NCBI GenBank assembly: GCA_026706395.1
Contig: JAPOYU010000106.1
Coordinates: 1-48,061, forward strand
Direction of reading: 5' to 3'
DNA: 48,061 nucleotides
Source of the DNA: Chloroflexota bacterium
GTDB taxonomy: Bacteria; Chloroflexota; Anaerolineae; Aggregatilineales; Phototrophicaceae
Of this stretch, positions 17,387-26,049 are shown piece after piece. The translations under genes were made by a program, and so were the position numbers. The notes beneath the pieces are model-generated. The model was not told the DNA's origin, ran no database searches, and worked only from the letters and a program-made list of their open reading frames with translations. Each line of letters starts with the position of its first letter. Position 1 is the stretch's first letter.

Positions 17387-17812
17387 ATGGAACACTTATC
17401 GCAGGCTCTCAATCTCGTCCCCCAGCCGATGCCCTCCGCCGATCCCCGCCTTCACCGCCGCAGGCTAGGGACTACCCCCGAAAACACTGTCTGTATCCCT
17501 ACGGTGTCGATGTGCTTGCGGGATTTAGCGGGACAACTAGGGACAGTTCAGAGCCAGCTCAAGGGCAAAACCCGTCTTTATGCCGGCGGTCGCGCTGCCA
17601 CGCCTGCAAACCAAATTCATACTGAGAGCCGCCTGCCTTTTGTCCATTTCCGCCACAAAACTGCGTCTACTGTCCGAAAAGTATTTTTTATTGTCCGAAA
17701 GGGACAAAGTCGGACAATAAACAAACCGAACATAAACGCTCGCCGGGAGTGGCGTCATTCTGACTGCATGATAACTTCGCTGGCAAATACAAACTCTATG
17801 CCGACGGCCTAG
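17387..17812 (+). CDS. Unrecognised 141-residue frame inside the mobile element
   Basis: I do not recognise this product. The ATG at 17387 lies 6 bases after the TACACT box (17375-17380), so it would be translated leaderless. The middle part, LRDLAGQLGTVQSQLKGKTR, could be helical and the protein is basic overall. The second half runs through the TGTCCGAAA repeat region, which looks like DNA signal rather than coding sequence. It may be a small SOS-controlled gene, a decayed gene, or a chance frame. Confidence 0.25.
   Translation: MEHLSQALNLVPQPMPSADPRLHRRRLGTTPENTVCIPTVSMCLRDLAGQLGTVQSQLKGKTRLYAGGRAATPANQIHTESRLPFVHFRHKTASTVRKVFFIVRKGQSRTINKPNINARREWRHSDCMITSLANTNSMPTA
17530..17719. repeat. 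Cluster of TGTCC/GGACA repeats with a 10-bp inverted repeat
   Basis: Seven copies of TGTCC or its complement GGACA lie in 190 bases (17531, 17541, 17641, 17671, 17692, 17702, 17712). TGTCCGAAA recurs at 17671-17679 and 17692-17700, 21 bases apart, about two helical turns. TATTGTCCGA (17689-17698) and TCGGACAATA (17710-17719) form a perfect inverted repeat around 11 bases. The layout suggests a DNA-binding array, for a transposase or a regulator. Confidence 0.6.
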
Positions 17813-17856
17813 TGGGTGTCGACGCGTCCCTCGCTGTACTCGATGCTAAGAAGTAA
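17764..17856 (+). pseudogene. Possible remnant of a protein C-terminus near the element's right end
   Basis: This frame reads LHDNFAGKYKLYADG and then a short acidic-hydrophobic tail ending in LDAKK and TAA at 17854-17856, seven bases before the right terminal repeat. It has no start codon and is cut by a TGA at 17761-17763. The composition looks protein-like, and the stop just inside the element end is where a transposase or cargo gene often ends. I do not recognise the family. Confidence 0.3.
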
Positions 17857-17953
17857 TTTGAAGCGATTGCCCTGATTCCCTCACAACACAGGTGATTTTC
17901 CTTCTGGTAGATTGTAGTATAGGCGGCGACGTTCAGTAGCTTCGGGAGTGCGC

Positions 17954-19489
17954 ATGCTTGCCATCGTCAATACCTGCGCCGTGATCGGCTTGGACGGACA
18001 CATCGTTGAAGTGCAGACGGACTTCAATCCACGCGCGCACCTGCCCAGCTTCAACCTTGTGGGCTTGCCCGGCGCTGCCGTTCGCGAGAGCAAGGAACGG
18101 GCGCGTTCAGCCATTCGCAACAGTGGCTTGCGCTTCCCGAACAAAGCCTACGTCGTCAATCTCTCGCCGGCCGACATTCACAAACACGGTCCATCTTACG
18201 ACCTCGCGATCGCCATCGGCGTGTTGGCCGCGACCGATCAGATACCGCTGCACACGTTGGATAACGCGATGTTCATCGGCGAACTGTCGCTGGATGGCAG
18301 CATCCGCCATGTGAAGGGCGTGCTGCCAATGGCTTACACTGCCATGCAGCAAGGATTCGATACGGTGTATGTGCCCGATGAAGACGCCGCCGAAGCCGCC
18401 CTCATCCAGGACATAAGCGTGATACCGGTCCGTTCGGTTGGGCAACTGGTTGAGCATCTCTACCAGCTCAATCCCATCAGCCCGCATCAAACCGATGGCG
18501 CGGCGACCGATCAAGAACCAGTATTCGAAGAGGGGCACATCGATTTCGCTGATATTCGCGGGCAGGAGCACGTCAAACGCGCTCTGGAGGTAGCCGCCGC
18601 CGGCAATCACAATATATTGATGTCGGGGCCGCCGGGCGCGGGAAAGAGCCTGCAGGCGCGCGCCTTAGCTGGCATCTTGCCATCGCTGACGACTCAGGAA
18701 GCGCTGGAAGTGACGCGCATTTATTCGATCGTGGACATGTTATCTCAAGATGAGCCGCTGGTCCGGCAGAGGCCGTTCCGAGCGCCACACCACACGATCT
18801 CTCAGGTTGGGCTTGTTGGCGGAGGCTCGATTCCCAAACCGGGTGAAATCAGTCTGGCTCATCGCGGCGTTCTGTTTCTTGATGAGATCAACGAGCATCC
18901 CAGCAAAGTGCTTGAGGTGCTTCGTCAGCCGATAGAAGACAAGATCGTAACCATAAGTCGAGCGAAAGGCAGCATCACTTTCCCGGCAAACTTCCTGCTC
19001 GTGGGGGCGCGGAACCCCTGCCCTTGCGGCTTCTTTGGGGACCCGCAGCATTCTTGCAATTGCACGCCAAATCAGATTCAGCGCTATCAAGCGCGAATAT
19101 CAGGGCCGATACTCGACCGCATCGACATTCACGTCGAGGTGCCGATGGTGGAATTTGACAAGCTGCTTTCGGATCAGCGAGCGGAGAGTTCGCTGGATAT
19201 CCGCCGACGCGTTGAGCTGGCTCGCACGCAGCAGGTTACACGTTTCGAAGAGCATCCGGGGCTGTTTGCCAATGCCGATATGGGGGTCGGGGAAATCGAC
19301 GATTTCTGTGCATTGAACGAAGAAGCGAGGCAGATACTCACTCTGTCTGTGCGAAGGCTTCAACTAAGCGCGCGCAGTTACCATCGTGTCTTGAAGCTGA
19401 GCCGCACCATCGCGGATCTCGACGGCGCGGAAGACATCCAGGTGCCGCATATCACCGAAGCCTTGCAGTATCGTCCGCGGATTGAATAG
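17954..19489 (+). CDS. comM: YifB/ComM family Mg-chelatase-like AAA+ ATPase
   Basis: A 511-residue hexameric AAA+ helicase family protein; in transforming bacteria ComM drives branch migration during DNA integration. The N-terminal Lon-protease-like domain (about residues 1-190, VGLPGAAVRESKERARSAI) is followed by Walker A GPPGAGKS (from about residue 225), Walker B GVLFLDEINE (about 305) and the family zinc-like segment NPCPCGFFGDPQHSCNC. The C-terminal Mg-chelatase helical domain closes the protein. The ATG at 17954 is preferred to the GTG at 17948. It ends 10 bases from the convergent hyuB stop. Confidence 0.93.
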   Translation: MLAIVNTCAVIGLDGHIVEVQTDFNPRAHLPSFNLVGLPGAAVRESKERARSAIRNSGLRFPNKAYVVNLSPADIHKHGPSYDLAIAIGVLAATDQIPLHTLDNAMFIGELSLDGSIRHVKGVLPMAYTAMQQGFDTVYVPDEDAAEAALIQDISVIPVRSVGQLVEHLYQLNPISPHQTDGAATDQEPVFEEGHIDFADIRGQEHVKRALEVAAAGNHNILMSGPPGAGKSLQARALAGILPSLTTQEALEVTRIYSIVDMLSQDEPLVRQRPFRAPHHTISQVGLVGGGSIPKPGEISLAHRGVLFLDEINEHPSKVLEVLRQPIEDKIVTISRAKGSITFPANFLLVGARNPCPCGFFGDPQHSCNCTPNQIQRYQARISGPILDRIDIHVEVPMVEFDKLLSDQRAESSLDIRRRVELARTQQVTRFEEHPGLFANADMGVGEIDDFCALNEEARQILTLSVRRLQLSARSYHRVLKLSRTIADLDGAEDIQVPHITEALQYRPRIE

Positions 19490-19499
19490 GTGTCTGGGT

Positions 19500-21152
19500 C
19501 TATTGGCCATCCGGCTGGACGTAGCCATTGCGCAAGTCATATTCGATCAGAGCCGGGTCCCGCTCACTTGGATCTCCCCAGCCTCCGCCGCCGGCCGAAC
19601 TCTGCGTGATGATATCGCCCTTGTTGAATGGTCCATAGAAGTAGACTCGCCCCCGGATAGTCCGCTCGCGATCGCTGCCCGTCCAGGCTGTCAATTCGCT
19701 GACGCCGGCCTCCTCGCCGCCGTAGAGCCCCCAGGGCGTCTCGATGGTATTCTCGTTCATGGTCTGGATCAGGATATTGTCTTCCAGCATCTGATATTCG
19801 CGCGTCACGCCGAATCCTCCACGGTACTTGCCCTTTCCCGCCCCGTTGAGATTGAAGGTATGACGCAGGACACGCAGTGGGTATCGTCCCTCAATGACTT
19901 CAGTCGGTGTATTTGGCGCATTGCCATCGCCAACAAATATCAGTCCGCTCGGACCATCAGCATGGGGAAAGGCGCCACTGCCGCCCGCGAGCGGATCAAT
20001 GTAGATGAAAGGTTCGCCATGGCGCGGATCCATCCGATAAACAGCGCCGCCGAACATCTGGTATGAGCAAGCCGGGCAACGAGCGGGAATCGCCTGAGAC
20101 AGCGCTTTGACGATCAGATGGATAACCATTTCCCCGACATAACCGTAGGAATCGGTCGCGGCCGGATATAGCGGACTTACAGCTGTGTTGTCCGGCGCGG
20201 TGACCGTCAGCGGGCGCAGATGTCCATGATTCATCGGGTCGAAGGGCATGGTCAGTGACTTGAGCACGGTCTGCGCCATGGCAACGGTGCCGACGAAGGG
20301 GTGGTTGGTCGGTCCCTTCACCGTGCCGGCCGTGCCGGTCCAATCAATGTTCATCTCATCGCCACTGACGGTTACTGTCACCGCGACTCTGTAGGGCTTG
20401 TCGAGTTCGACGCCATCGTGATCCATCATAATGCTCGCCGAATATGAGCCATCGGGAATCTCGCTGATCTTGGCGCGCATCATCGTCTCGGATTGATCGA
20501 AGACCTGCTCCATCGCCCCCCGAATAACATCCGCGCCGTAGCGCTCGCATAGCGCGATGTAACGCTTGCTGCCCGTACGGCAGGCGGCGATCATGGCGTT
20601 CAGATCGCCATGCACCAATTCGGGAAAGCGGACATTCTTCAAGATGAAACGCAGAAAAGTTTGATTCAGCTTGCCGACTTCGTAGAGCTTGTCGTGGAAG
20701 AAGATGAGCCCTTCCTGATGAATGTCGGTGGTATCCGGGCACCAGCCGCCGGGCGTTTTGCCGCCGATATCGGCCCAATGCGCCATCAGCGCGGAAAATG
20801 CGACCAGTTCCCCTTCAAAGAAGATCGGCATATAAACCGCTGTGTCGCTGATATGCGTGCCGGTCTCGTAGGGCTCGTTCGCCAGCAGGATATCGCCCTC
20901 GGCGAATCCAGCGCTTCCTAGGGCGCGGAGGCCGCTTTGCACCGTGGGACCCAGGCAGCCCATGAAGCCAGGCAGGCCCGATCCTTCCGCCAGCATTTCG
21001 CCGCGGTGATTGGTGATCGCCAAGCCGAAATCCTGAACTTCGTAAATCAATGGGTTGTGAGCCGTCTTGATCAAGCTGATCATCATCTCGTCAGCGGCTG
21101 CCTTCAGCGCGTTGCGGATAACTTGTGTGGTGATCGGGTCAACTTTGCTCAT
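19500..21152 (-). CDS. hyuB: Hydantoinase B / 5-oxoprolinase family subunit
   Basis: A 550-residue protein of the HyuB/oxoprolinase beta family, which with HyuA opens cyclic amides such as hydantoins or 5-oxoproline at the expense of ATP. Recognisable segments are EVQDFGLAITNHRGEM, LANEPYETGTHISD, and the C-terminal GGFGVTREYQ and SAGGGGWGDP, the latter a family hallmark. The frame opens at 21236 but ATG 21152 overlaps the hyuA stop (ATGA) and gives the normal start MSKVDPITTQVIRNAL. It is the last gene of the transporter operon. Acetone-carboxylase-like activities in the same family remain possible. Confidence 0.9.
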   Translation of the reverse strand: MSKVDPITTQVIRNALKAAADEMMISLIKTAHNPLIYEVQDFGLAITNHRGEMLAEGSGLPGFMGCLGPTVQSGLRALGSAGFAEGDILLANEPYETGTHISDTAVYMPIFFEGELVAFSALMAHWADIGGKTPGGWCPDTTDIHQEGLIFFHDKLYEVGKLNQTFLRFILKNVRFPELVHGDLNAMIAACRTGSKRYIALCERYGADVIRGAMEQVFDQSETMMRAKISEIPDGSYSASIMMDHDGVELDKPYRVAVTVTVSGDEMNIDWTGTAGTVKGPTNHPFVGTVAMAQTVLKSLTMPFDPMNHGHLRPLTVTAPDNTAVSPLYPAATDSYGYVGEMVIHLIVKALSQAIPARCPACSYQMFGGAVYRMDPRHGEPFIYIDPLAGGSGAFPHADGPSGLIFVGDGNAPNTPTEVIEGRYPLRVLRHTFNLNGAGKGKYRGGFGVTREYQMLEDNILIQTMNENTIETPWGLYGGEEAGVSELTAWTGSDRERTIRGRVYFYGPFNKGDIITQSSAGGGGWGDPSERDPALIEYDLRNGYVQPDGQ

Positions 21153-23185
21153 TTTTCCACTCGCTTGATAATCAGATTCCCATGTGCGTCTACGGTCGCC
21201 ACTTGGCCAGGCAGTACAAGTATGGTGGAAGTCCACTCTTCAACGATTGCCGCGCCCTGAACCTCTCTGCCCGCCTCCAGATTGTCCCGGGTGAAAACCG
21301 CCGCATCAATGTCAGTGCCATAGTCCCGTATCGTGACTGAACGGCTGCCCTTTAGCGATCCACCATTCGGCATCGACAATCGCTTCAGTTTTGGCTTCGT
21401 GGTGATACCCAACATAGACAGCTGCAAGTTGACGATTTCGGCGGCGGAATCCGGCAGCGAAAGCGCATAAGCTCTCTGGTGAAGCGCATCCAAGCGCTGC
21501 CGCAGGGGCTGCATTCCATCGGCGAGGTCTGTCGCCAAGACCGGAACTTTGACTGTGTGCTCCTGCCCGTGATAGCGCATCGCGGCATGAAAAGAAGTGA
21601 CCGTCTGCGACGGTGCTACGCCATAATCCGTGAAGCGGCTGCGAACGTCGTTTTCCAGCGCATCCAGTTCGCATTTGAGTTCCTCAGCCCCAACATCAGC
21701 GAAGCGTCTCAGATAGGTGCGCACATAATCTTCTCGATAGTCGGCATTGAGCAGACCCCAGGCGGAAAATGTCGCCGGGTTCAGCGGCACAATGGCGGAA
21801 GCGGCCTCCAATTCATTGAGCAGGAAACCGGCAAACAAGCCGCCGCCCCCACCGTAACAAACCAGCGAGAATTCGCGCGGATCATGCCCACGTTCGATCG
21901 TGATGTTGCGAATGGCGTATGCCATGTTCATATTCGCCAGGTGCACGATGCCCGCCGCGGCATCGATTAAACTCATGCCAAGCGGCTTGGCGATACGTTC
22001 GCGGATGACCGTCTCAGCTTTCTCGCGGTTCAGCCGCATGCGCTCGCCAAGATAATATTCGGGATCGAGATACCCCAGAACGAGCTGCGCATCTGTCACG
22101 GTCGCCAGCGTTCCGCCCAAGCCATAGCAGGCCGGTCCAGGATCCGCTTCCACACTCTGCGGACCGATATGCAAGCCCTGCGCATCGTCTATCCAGGCGA
22201 TGCTGCCACCGCCCGCGCCGATGGACACGATATCGATGGTCGGCTGCAAGACCGGTCGCCGGTTGATGCGATGTTCTGTCTGCTCAAGCGGCTGCCCATT
22301 GCTGACAAGCGCCACATCAAATGTTGTTCCGCCGACATCCGCGGCAACTAGATTGTTCTCGCCCAAATAATTGCCCAGCGCGGCAACGCCGATAACGCCG
22401 CCGGCCGGTCCCGAGACTGTCGTGCGAATCGGACCTTCCTGCGCAGCAGGCAATGATGTAATGCCGCCGGATGACTGCATGATATTCAAAGTGCCGCCAA
22501 ATTGGCGCCTCGTTAGTTCACGTTCCAGCGACAATAGATACTTTGCCAGCTTTGGTTTGGTGTAGACATTGAGGACTGTCGTCGATGTACGCTCGAATTC
22601 GCGCCACTCGCGACAAATCTCGGATGAAATCGTCACCGAGGCTTCGGGTAACTCTTCTTTAACTAATTCGCGCACTCTCTCTTCATGCGCGGGATTAATG
22701 TAAGAATGTAAGAATGTGATCGCGATGCCTTCGACACCTTCCGCCTTCAGTTGCCGAATGGCAGCGCGCGCCTCGTCTTCATCCAGCGGCGTGACAACCT
22801 CGCCCCGGGCGTCCAGGCGCTCGCCCACCTCCAATCTAAGGTAACGTTCAACTAGCGGCGGCGGAGGCCTATAAAATAAGTTGTATATTTCTTCACGGTT
22901 GCCCCGGCCCAGCTCAAGCACATCACGGAATCCCTTGGTTGTGATCAAGCCGATGCGGGCGCCCTTTTCCTGCACGATGGTGTTGATTACCAGGGTCGAG
23001 CCGTGGATGATCGTCCCCAGCGTTTTCAAATCAAGAGCCAAGCTGTCAATACCCTCGAAGAAACGTTGTTCCAGCAAACCGGATGAGGGCGCTTTCTCAA
23101 TAATGATGTCGCCCGTCTGTTCGTCAAGCAAAACGAAGTCTACGAAGGTTCCACCAACATCTATGGCCAACCTCTTTCGCGTCAT
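21149..23185 (-). CDS. hyuA: Hydantoinase A / 5-oxoprolinase family subunit (ATPase)
   Basis: A 678-residue HyuA-family ATPase with the ASKHA fold that phosphorylates the cyclic amide substrate. The N-terminal RLAIDVGGTFVDFVLLD phosphate loop, SGPAGGVIGVAALG, AADVGGTTFDVALV and CYGGGGGLFAGFL are the conserved nucleotide-binding segments. It starts 45 bases downstream of the ABC ATPase gene and overlaps hyuB. Coupling to a peptide-type importer suggests that the imported compound is the substrate. Confidence 0.92.
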   Translation of the reverse strand: MTRKRLAIDVGGTFVDFVLLDEQTGDIIIEKAPSSGLLEQRFFEGIDSLALDLKTLGTIIHGSTLVINTIVQEKGARIGLITTKGFRDVLELGRGNREEIYNLFYRPPPPLVERYLRLEVGERLDARGEVVTPLDEDEARAAIRQLKAEGVEGIAITFLHSYINPAHEERVRELVKEELPEASVTISSEICREWREFERTSTTVLNVYTKPKLAKYLLSLERELTRRQFGGTLNIMQSSGGITSLPAAQEGPIRTTVSGPAGGVIGVAALGNYLGENNLVAADVGGTTFDVALVSNGQPLEQTEHRINRRPVLQPTIDIVSIGAGGGSIAWIDDAQGLHIGPQSVEADPGPACYGLGGTLATVTDAQLVLGYLDPEYYLGERMRLNREKAETVIRERIAKPLGMSLIDAAAGIVHLANMNMAYAIRNITIERGHDPREFSLVCYGGGGGLFAGFLLNELEAASAIVPLNPATFSAWGLLNADYREDYVRTYLRRFADVGAEELKCELDALENDVRSRFTDYGVAPSQTVTSFHAAMRYHGQEHTVKVPVLATDLADGMQPLRQRLDALHQRAYALSLPDSAAEIVNLQLSMLGITTKPKLKRLSMPNGGSLKGSRSVTIRDYGTDIDAAVFTRDNLEAGREVQGAAIVEEWTSTILVLPGQVATVDAHGNLIIKRVEK

Positions 23186-23230
23186 GCAAGTTCTTCCTCG
23201 TTCATTGATTGCAACGGTGAGTCATTTGGG

Positions 23231-24208
23231 TCAAGCGCTCTCTTCATATAGATGGCAGCTTACGCGATGGCTGCTAGCGACCAACCGGGACGTCGGGTAT
23301 CGCGTCCGGCAAATGTCCATCACTTGAGGACAGCGCGTATGAAACGTACAGCCGGCCGGTGGATTGGCGGCGCTGGGCACAGAGCCGGGCAGGATGATGC
23401 GCTGTCGTTTGGCCGCTGGATCCGGCACGGGCGTAGACGATAACAATGCCTGCGTATATGGGTGCCGCGGGTTCGCGAAGATGGCTTCGCTGCTCGTCTC
23501 TTCCACGATCTTCCCCAGGTACATCACGGCGATGCGATCGCTGATATGTTGTACAACGCTCAGGTCATGGGTGATAAAAAGATAAGTCAAACCGCGCTGT
23601 CTCTGTAGACCTAATAGCAAGTTGATTATCTGCGCTTGTACCGAAACATCCAGCGCCGATGTCGGTTCGTCAAGGATGATGAAGTCCGGATTGAGCGCAA
23701 GCGCCCGCGCCAGGGCGATTCGCTGCGCCTGTCCGCCGCTCAGTTGATGGGGATGTCTCATCAAGAACTCAGCGCTCAAGCCGACCTCGGCAAGCAGTGT
23801 AACCACGCGATCCACCATCTCCTTCCGCGACATCATGGTGTGAGTTCGCAAGGGTTCCGCCACCAACTCAAAGCCGTTTAAGCGCGGATTGAGCGAGGAG
23901 AACGGATTCTGCAAGACCATCTGCATCCGCTGCCGCATCACTCGCATGTCTTCGTTCTTAAGCGCGAGCAGATCTTCGCCGTCGAATTGTATGCGGCCCC
24001 CGCTTGGGCGCAGCAGCCGCAATAAACAACGAGCGAGGGTGCTTTTGCCACAGCCTGATTCGCCAACGATGCCCAGTGTTTCTCCAGCGTCAACGGCAAA
24101 GTTCACGCCGTTCAAGGCCGGGATAGGCTGCGCGCGGCGACCGAACAAACCTGCTCTGCGCAGGTAGACCATCGACAGGTCATGCACGCTGAGTAAAGGC
24201 TCAGTCAT
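23231..24208 (-). CDS. Peptide-type ABC transporter ATP-binding protein (OppF/DppF family)
   Basis: A 325-residue ATPase of the oligopeptide importer family. Walker A is GESGCGKST, the signature is LSGGQAQRIALARAL and Walker B is FIILDEPTSALD. The C-terminal oligopeptide-transporter extension carries GCTFHTRCP, whose Cys residues often bind an iron-sulfur cluster. The frame opens at 24223, but the ATG at 24208 gives [15 protein letters not shown], the usual start; it overlaps the partner ATPase gene by 8 bases. Substrate is not deducible from the ATPase. Confidence 0.93.
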   Translation of the reverse strand: MTEPLLSVHDLSMVYLRRAGLFGRRAQPIPALNGVNFAVDAGETLGIVGESGCGKSTLARCLLRLLRPSGGRIQFDGEDLLALKNEDMRVMRQRMQMVLQNPFSSLNPRLNGFELVAEPLRTHTMMSRKEMVDRVVTLLAEVGLSAEFLMRHPHQLSGGQAQRIALARALALNPDFIILDEPTSALDVSVQAQIINLLLGLQRQRGLTYLFITHDLSVVQHISDRIAVMYLGKIVEETSSEAIFANPRHPYTQALLSSTPVPDPAAKRQRIILPGSVPSAANPPAGCTFHTRCPQVMDICRTRYPTSRLVASSHRVSCHLYEESA

Positions 24209-25175
24209 CTTTCGGCATCTCATGCAAATAGCAGGCGGATAGATGCGCCGAATCGATAAGGCTAAATACGGGCTGTTTTCGGCGACAGATATCCATCACA
24301 TAGTCGCAACGCGGCGCAAAGGCGCAACCCTCAATGCGCTCCAATCCACTTGGCACGGTTCCTGCGATAACCCGCAAATCGCTGCCGCGGCTGCCTGGAC
24401 GAGGCAGAGCCGCGAGCAAGCCGCGCGTATACGGATGCTGCGGGCTGGCAAATATCGCCTCAACCGCGCCCTTCTCCACCACTCGCCCGGCATAAAGCAC
24501 GACAACCTGCTGACAGGTCTCAGCGACTATGCCGAGGTCATGCGTGATGAGGATGACGCTGATCGCGCGGTCGCGTTGCAGTTTGCGCAGTAGATCAAGG
24601 ATCTGCGCCTGTATCGTCACATCAAGCGCGGTAGTCGGTTCGTCGGCGATGATGACATCGGGTTCGGCGGCGAGGCTGAGGGCGATCATTGCGCGCTGCT
24701 GCTGGCCGCCGGAGAGCTGATGGGGATAGACATTCATCATCTGCGCCGGATCGGGCAATCCGACATCCGCAAGCAATCTCACTGCGCGGGCATGCAAACT
24801 TCCGCCCCCATTAGACTGGTGCGCCCGCAAGACATCCATGATCTGCTCGCCAATGGTGAACAGCGGATTTAAAGCTGTGGCCGGATCTTGAAAGATCATG
24901 GCGATGCGATCCCCACGGATGCCATGCATGGCCGCATCAGTCAAACGCAGCAAATCCATATCTTCAAAGAGGATACGCCCTCCAGAAATCTTTGCATTAT
25001 CATCCAGCAAGCGCATGATGCTGCGTCCGGTCACCGATTTGCCGCAACCTGTTTCGCCGACCAGACCGAGAATATCTCCCCGAGACAATGTGAAATCGAT
25101 GCCGCGAATCGCGTAGACCGCGCCGAAAGGCGTGCTGAACTCCACGTGCAAGTCCTCGACCGCAAGAAGCGCCAT
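24201..25175 (-). CDS. Peptide-type ABC transporter ATP-binding protein (OppD/DppD family)
   Basis: A 324-residue ATPase, partner of the downstream OppF-like protein. Walker A is GETGCGKS, the signature [15 protein letters not shown] and Walker [13 protein letters not shown]; the C-terminal extension has [19 protein letters not shown] at 25178 is also in frame, but the ATG at 25175 overlaps the permease stop as TGATG, which makes coupling efficient. Confidence 0.93.
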   Translation of the reverse strand: MALLAVEDLHVEFSTPFGAVYAIRGIDFTLSRGDILGLVGETGCGKSVTGRSIMRLLDDNAKISGGRILFEDMDLLRLTDAAMHGIRGDRIAMIFQDPATALNPLFTIGEQIMDVLRAHQSNGGGSLHARAVRLLADVGLPDPAQMMNVYPHQLSGGQQQRAMIALSLAAEPDVIIADEPTTALDVTIQAQILDLLRKLQRDRAISVILITHDLGIVAETCQQVVVLYAGRVVEKGAVEAIFASPQHPYTRGLLAALPRPGSRGSDLRVIAGTVPSGLERIEGCAFAPRCDYVMDICRRKQPVFSLIDSAHLSACYLHEMPKDD

Positions 25176-26035
25176 CACAGCGTCCTTCGCAGGCGAGGGT
25201 CAGCAGCCACGCGGACGCCATCACCGAGGAAGTTAAAAGCCATCGCCGTCAGAAAAATAGCCAAGCCTGGAAATGTAGAAAGCCACCATCGGCCGGACAA
25301 GAAATAGAGTCTGCCATCGCTTATCATCACCCCCCAATCGGCATAGGGCGCCTGCGTACCCAGCCCGATAAAGCTCAATCCAGCGGCGACCAGAATCGCC
25401 GTGCCCACATCAAGCGTACCCTGCACGACAATCGGCGTCAGTATATTGGGCAAGACATGACGACGCATGATGACACGGTGACGAACGCCAATGCCGCGAG
25501 CCGCCTCAATATAGGCGCGCTCCCGCACACTGAGTGTTTGCGACCGAGCAAGGCGGGCATACCAGGGCCACCAAGTGACCGCGATCGCCGCCACCGCGTT
25601 GACATAGCTTGCGCCCAGCGCCGCCGCAATGGCAATGGCGAGCAGCAATGGCGGAAAAGCCAGGAAGACATCCGTGATCCGCATCAGCGCTTCATCGACC
25701 CATCCACCCAAGTAACCGGCGATTAGACCCAGCGGCGTGCCAATGCCGATAGCAGCCAGGACCACCAGCACACCCATCGACAGCGAACGGCGCGCGCCAA
25801 ACATCAAACGCGCCACCTGATCCCGCCCCAGCCCATCGGTGCCAAAGGGGTGCTCAATGCCCGGCGCCACAAATTTTCTGCTCAAATCAGGGTGGCCCAT
25901 GCCTTGTGCGGCATAAGGTGTGAGCAATGGCGCGAAAACTGCCGTCAGCGCAACCGTCACGAGAAAAACAGTACTGATGACCGCGGCTCGATCCCGCAGA
26001 AGAAACCAGAGCGTCGAGCCGACTTCAATTTTCAC
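25175..26035 (-). CDS. Peptide-type ABC transporter permease (OppC/DppC family)
   Basis: A 286-residue permease with an N-terminal helix (about residues 18-38) and about five more. The EAA coupling loop lies in EAARGIGVRHRVIMRRHVLPN, shortened here to its key EAA...G core. HPFGTDGLGRD near residue 63 is the OppC N-terminal signature. It overlaps the downstream ATPase gene and lies 14 bases after the OppB-like gene. Confidence 0.92.
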   Translation of the reverse strand: MKIEVGSTLWFLLRDRAAVISTVFLVTVALTAVFAPLLTPYAAQGMGHPDLSRKFVAPGIEHPFGTDGLGRDQVARLMFGARRSLSMGVLVVLAAIGIGTPLGLIAGYLGGWVDEALMRITDVFLAFPPLLLAIAIAAALGASYVNAVAAIAVTWWPWYARLARSQTLSVRERAYIEAARGIGVRHRVIMRRHVLPNILTPIVVQGTLDVGTAILVAAGLSFIGLGTQAPYADWGVMISDGRLYFLSGRWWLSTFPGLAIFLTAMAFNFLGDGVRVAADPRLRRTL

Positions 26036-26049
26036 GAGTGCTCAACTCC

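Larger units (their letters stand above)
17234..17874. mobile_element. 641-bp non-autonomous insertion element (MITE-like)
   Basis: The element is bounded by perfect 12-bp terminal inverted repeats, CAGGGCAATCGC (17234-17245) and GCGATTGCCCTG (17863-17874), and flanked by a 9-bp direct repeat. It lies between lysU and comM, where removing it leaves a normal ~86-base spacer. No transposase gene fits inside, so it must be mobilised in trans or be a deletion derivative. CAGGG ends with 8-10-bp duplications recall the ISAs1 family, which I offer only as a tentative link. Inside are an SOS-box-like palindrome, an inverted repeat CCGAAA/TTTCGG (17307-17323), seven TGTCC/GGACA repeats, a 141-codon frame and a frame that reads like a protein C-terminus. 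Confidence 0.85.
17225..17883. repeat. 9-bp target-site duplication ATTCCCTCA flanking the mobile element
   Basis: ATTCCCTCA occurs at 17225-17233, directly before the left terminal inverted repeat, and at 17875-17883, directly after the right one. The exact abutment of direct repeat and inverted repeat at both ends is the footprint of a transposition event. Confidence 0.85.

Noticed and set aside
17338..17625. 95-codon frame beginning at the SOS-like palindrome
   Set aside because: Its start lies inside the operator upstream of the predicted transcription start, and its composition is low in protein signal; the 17387 frame is the better candidate.
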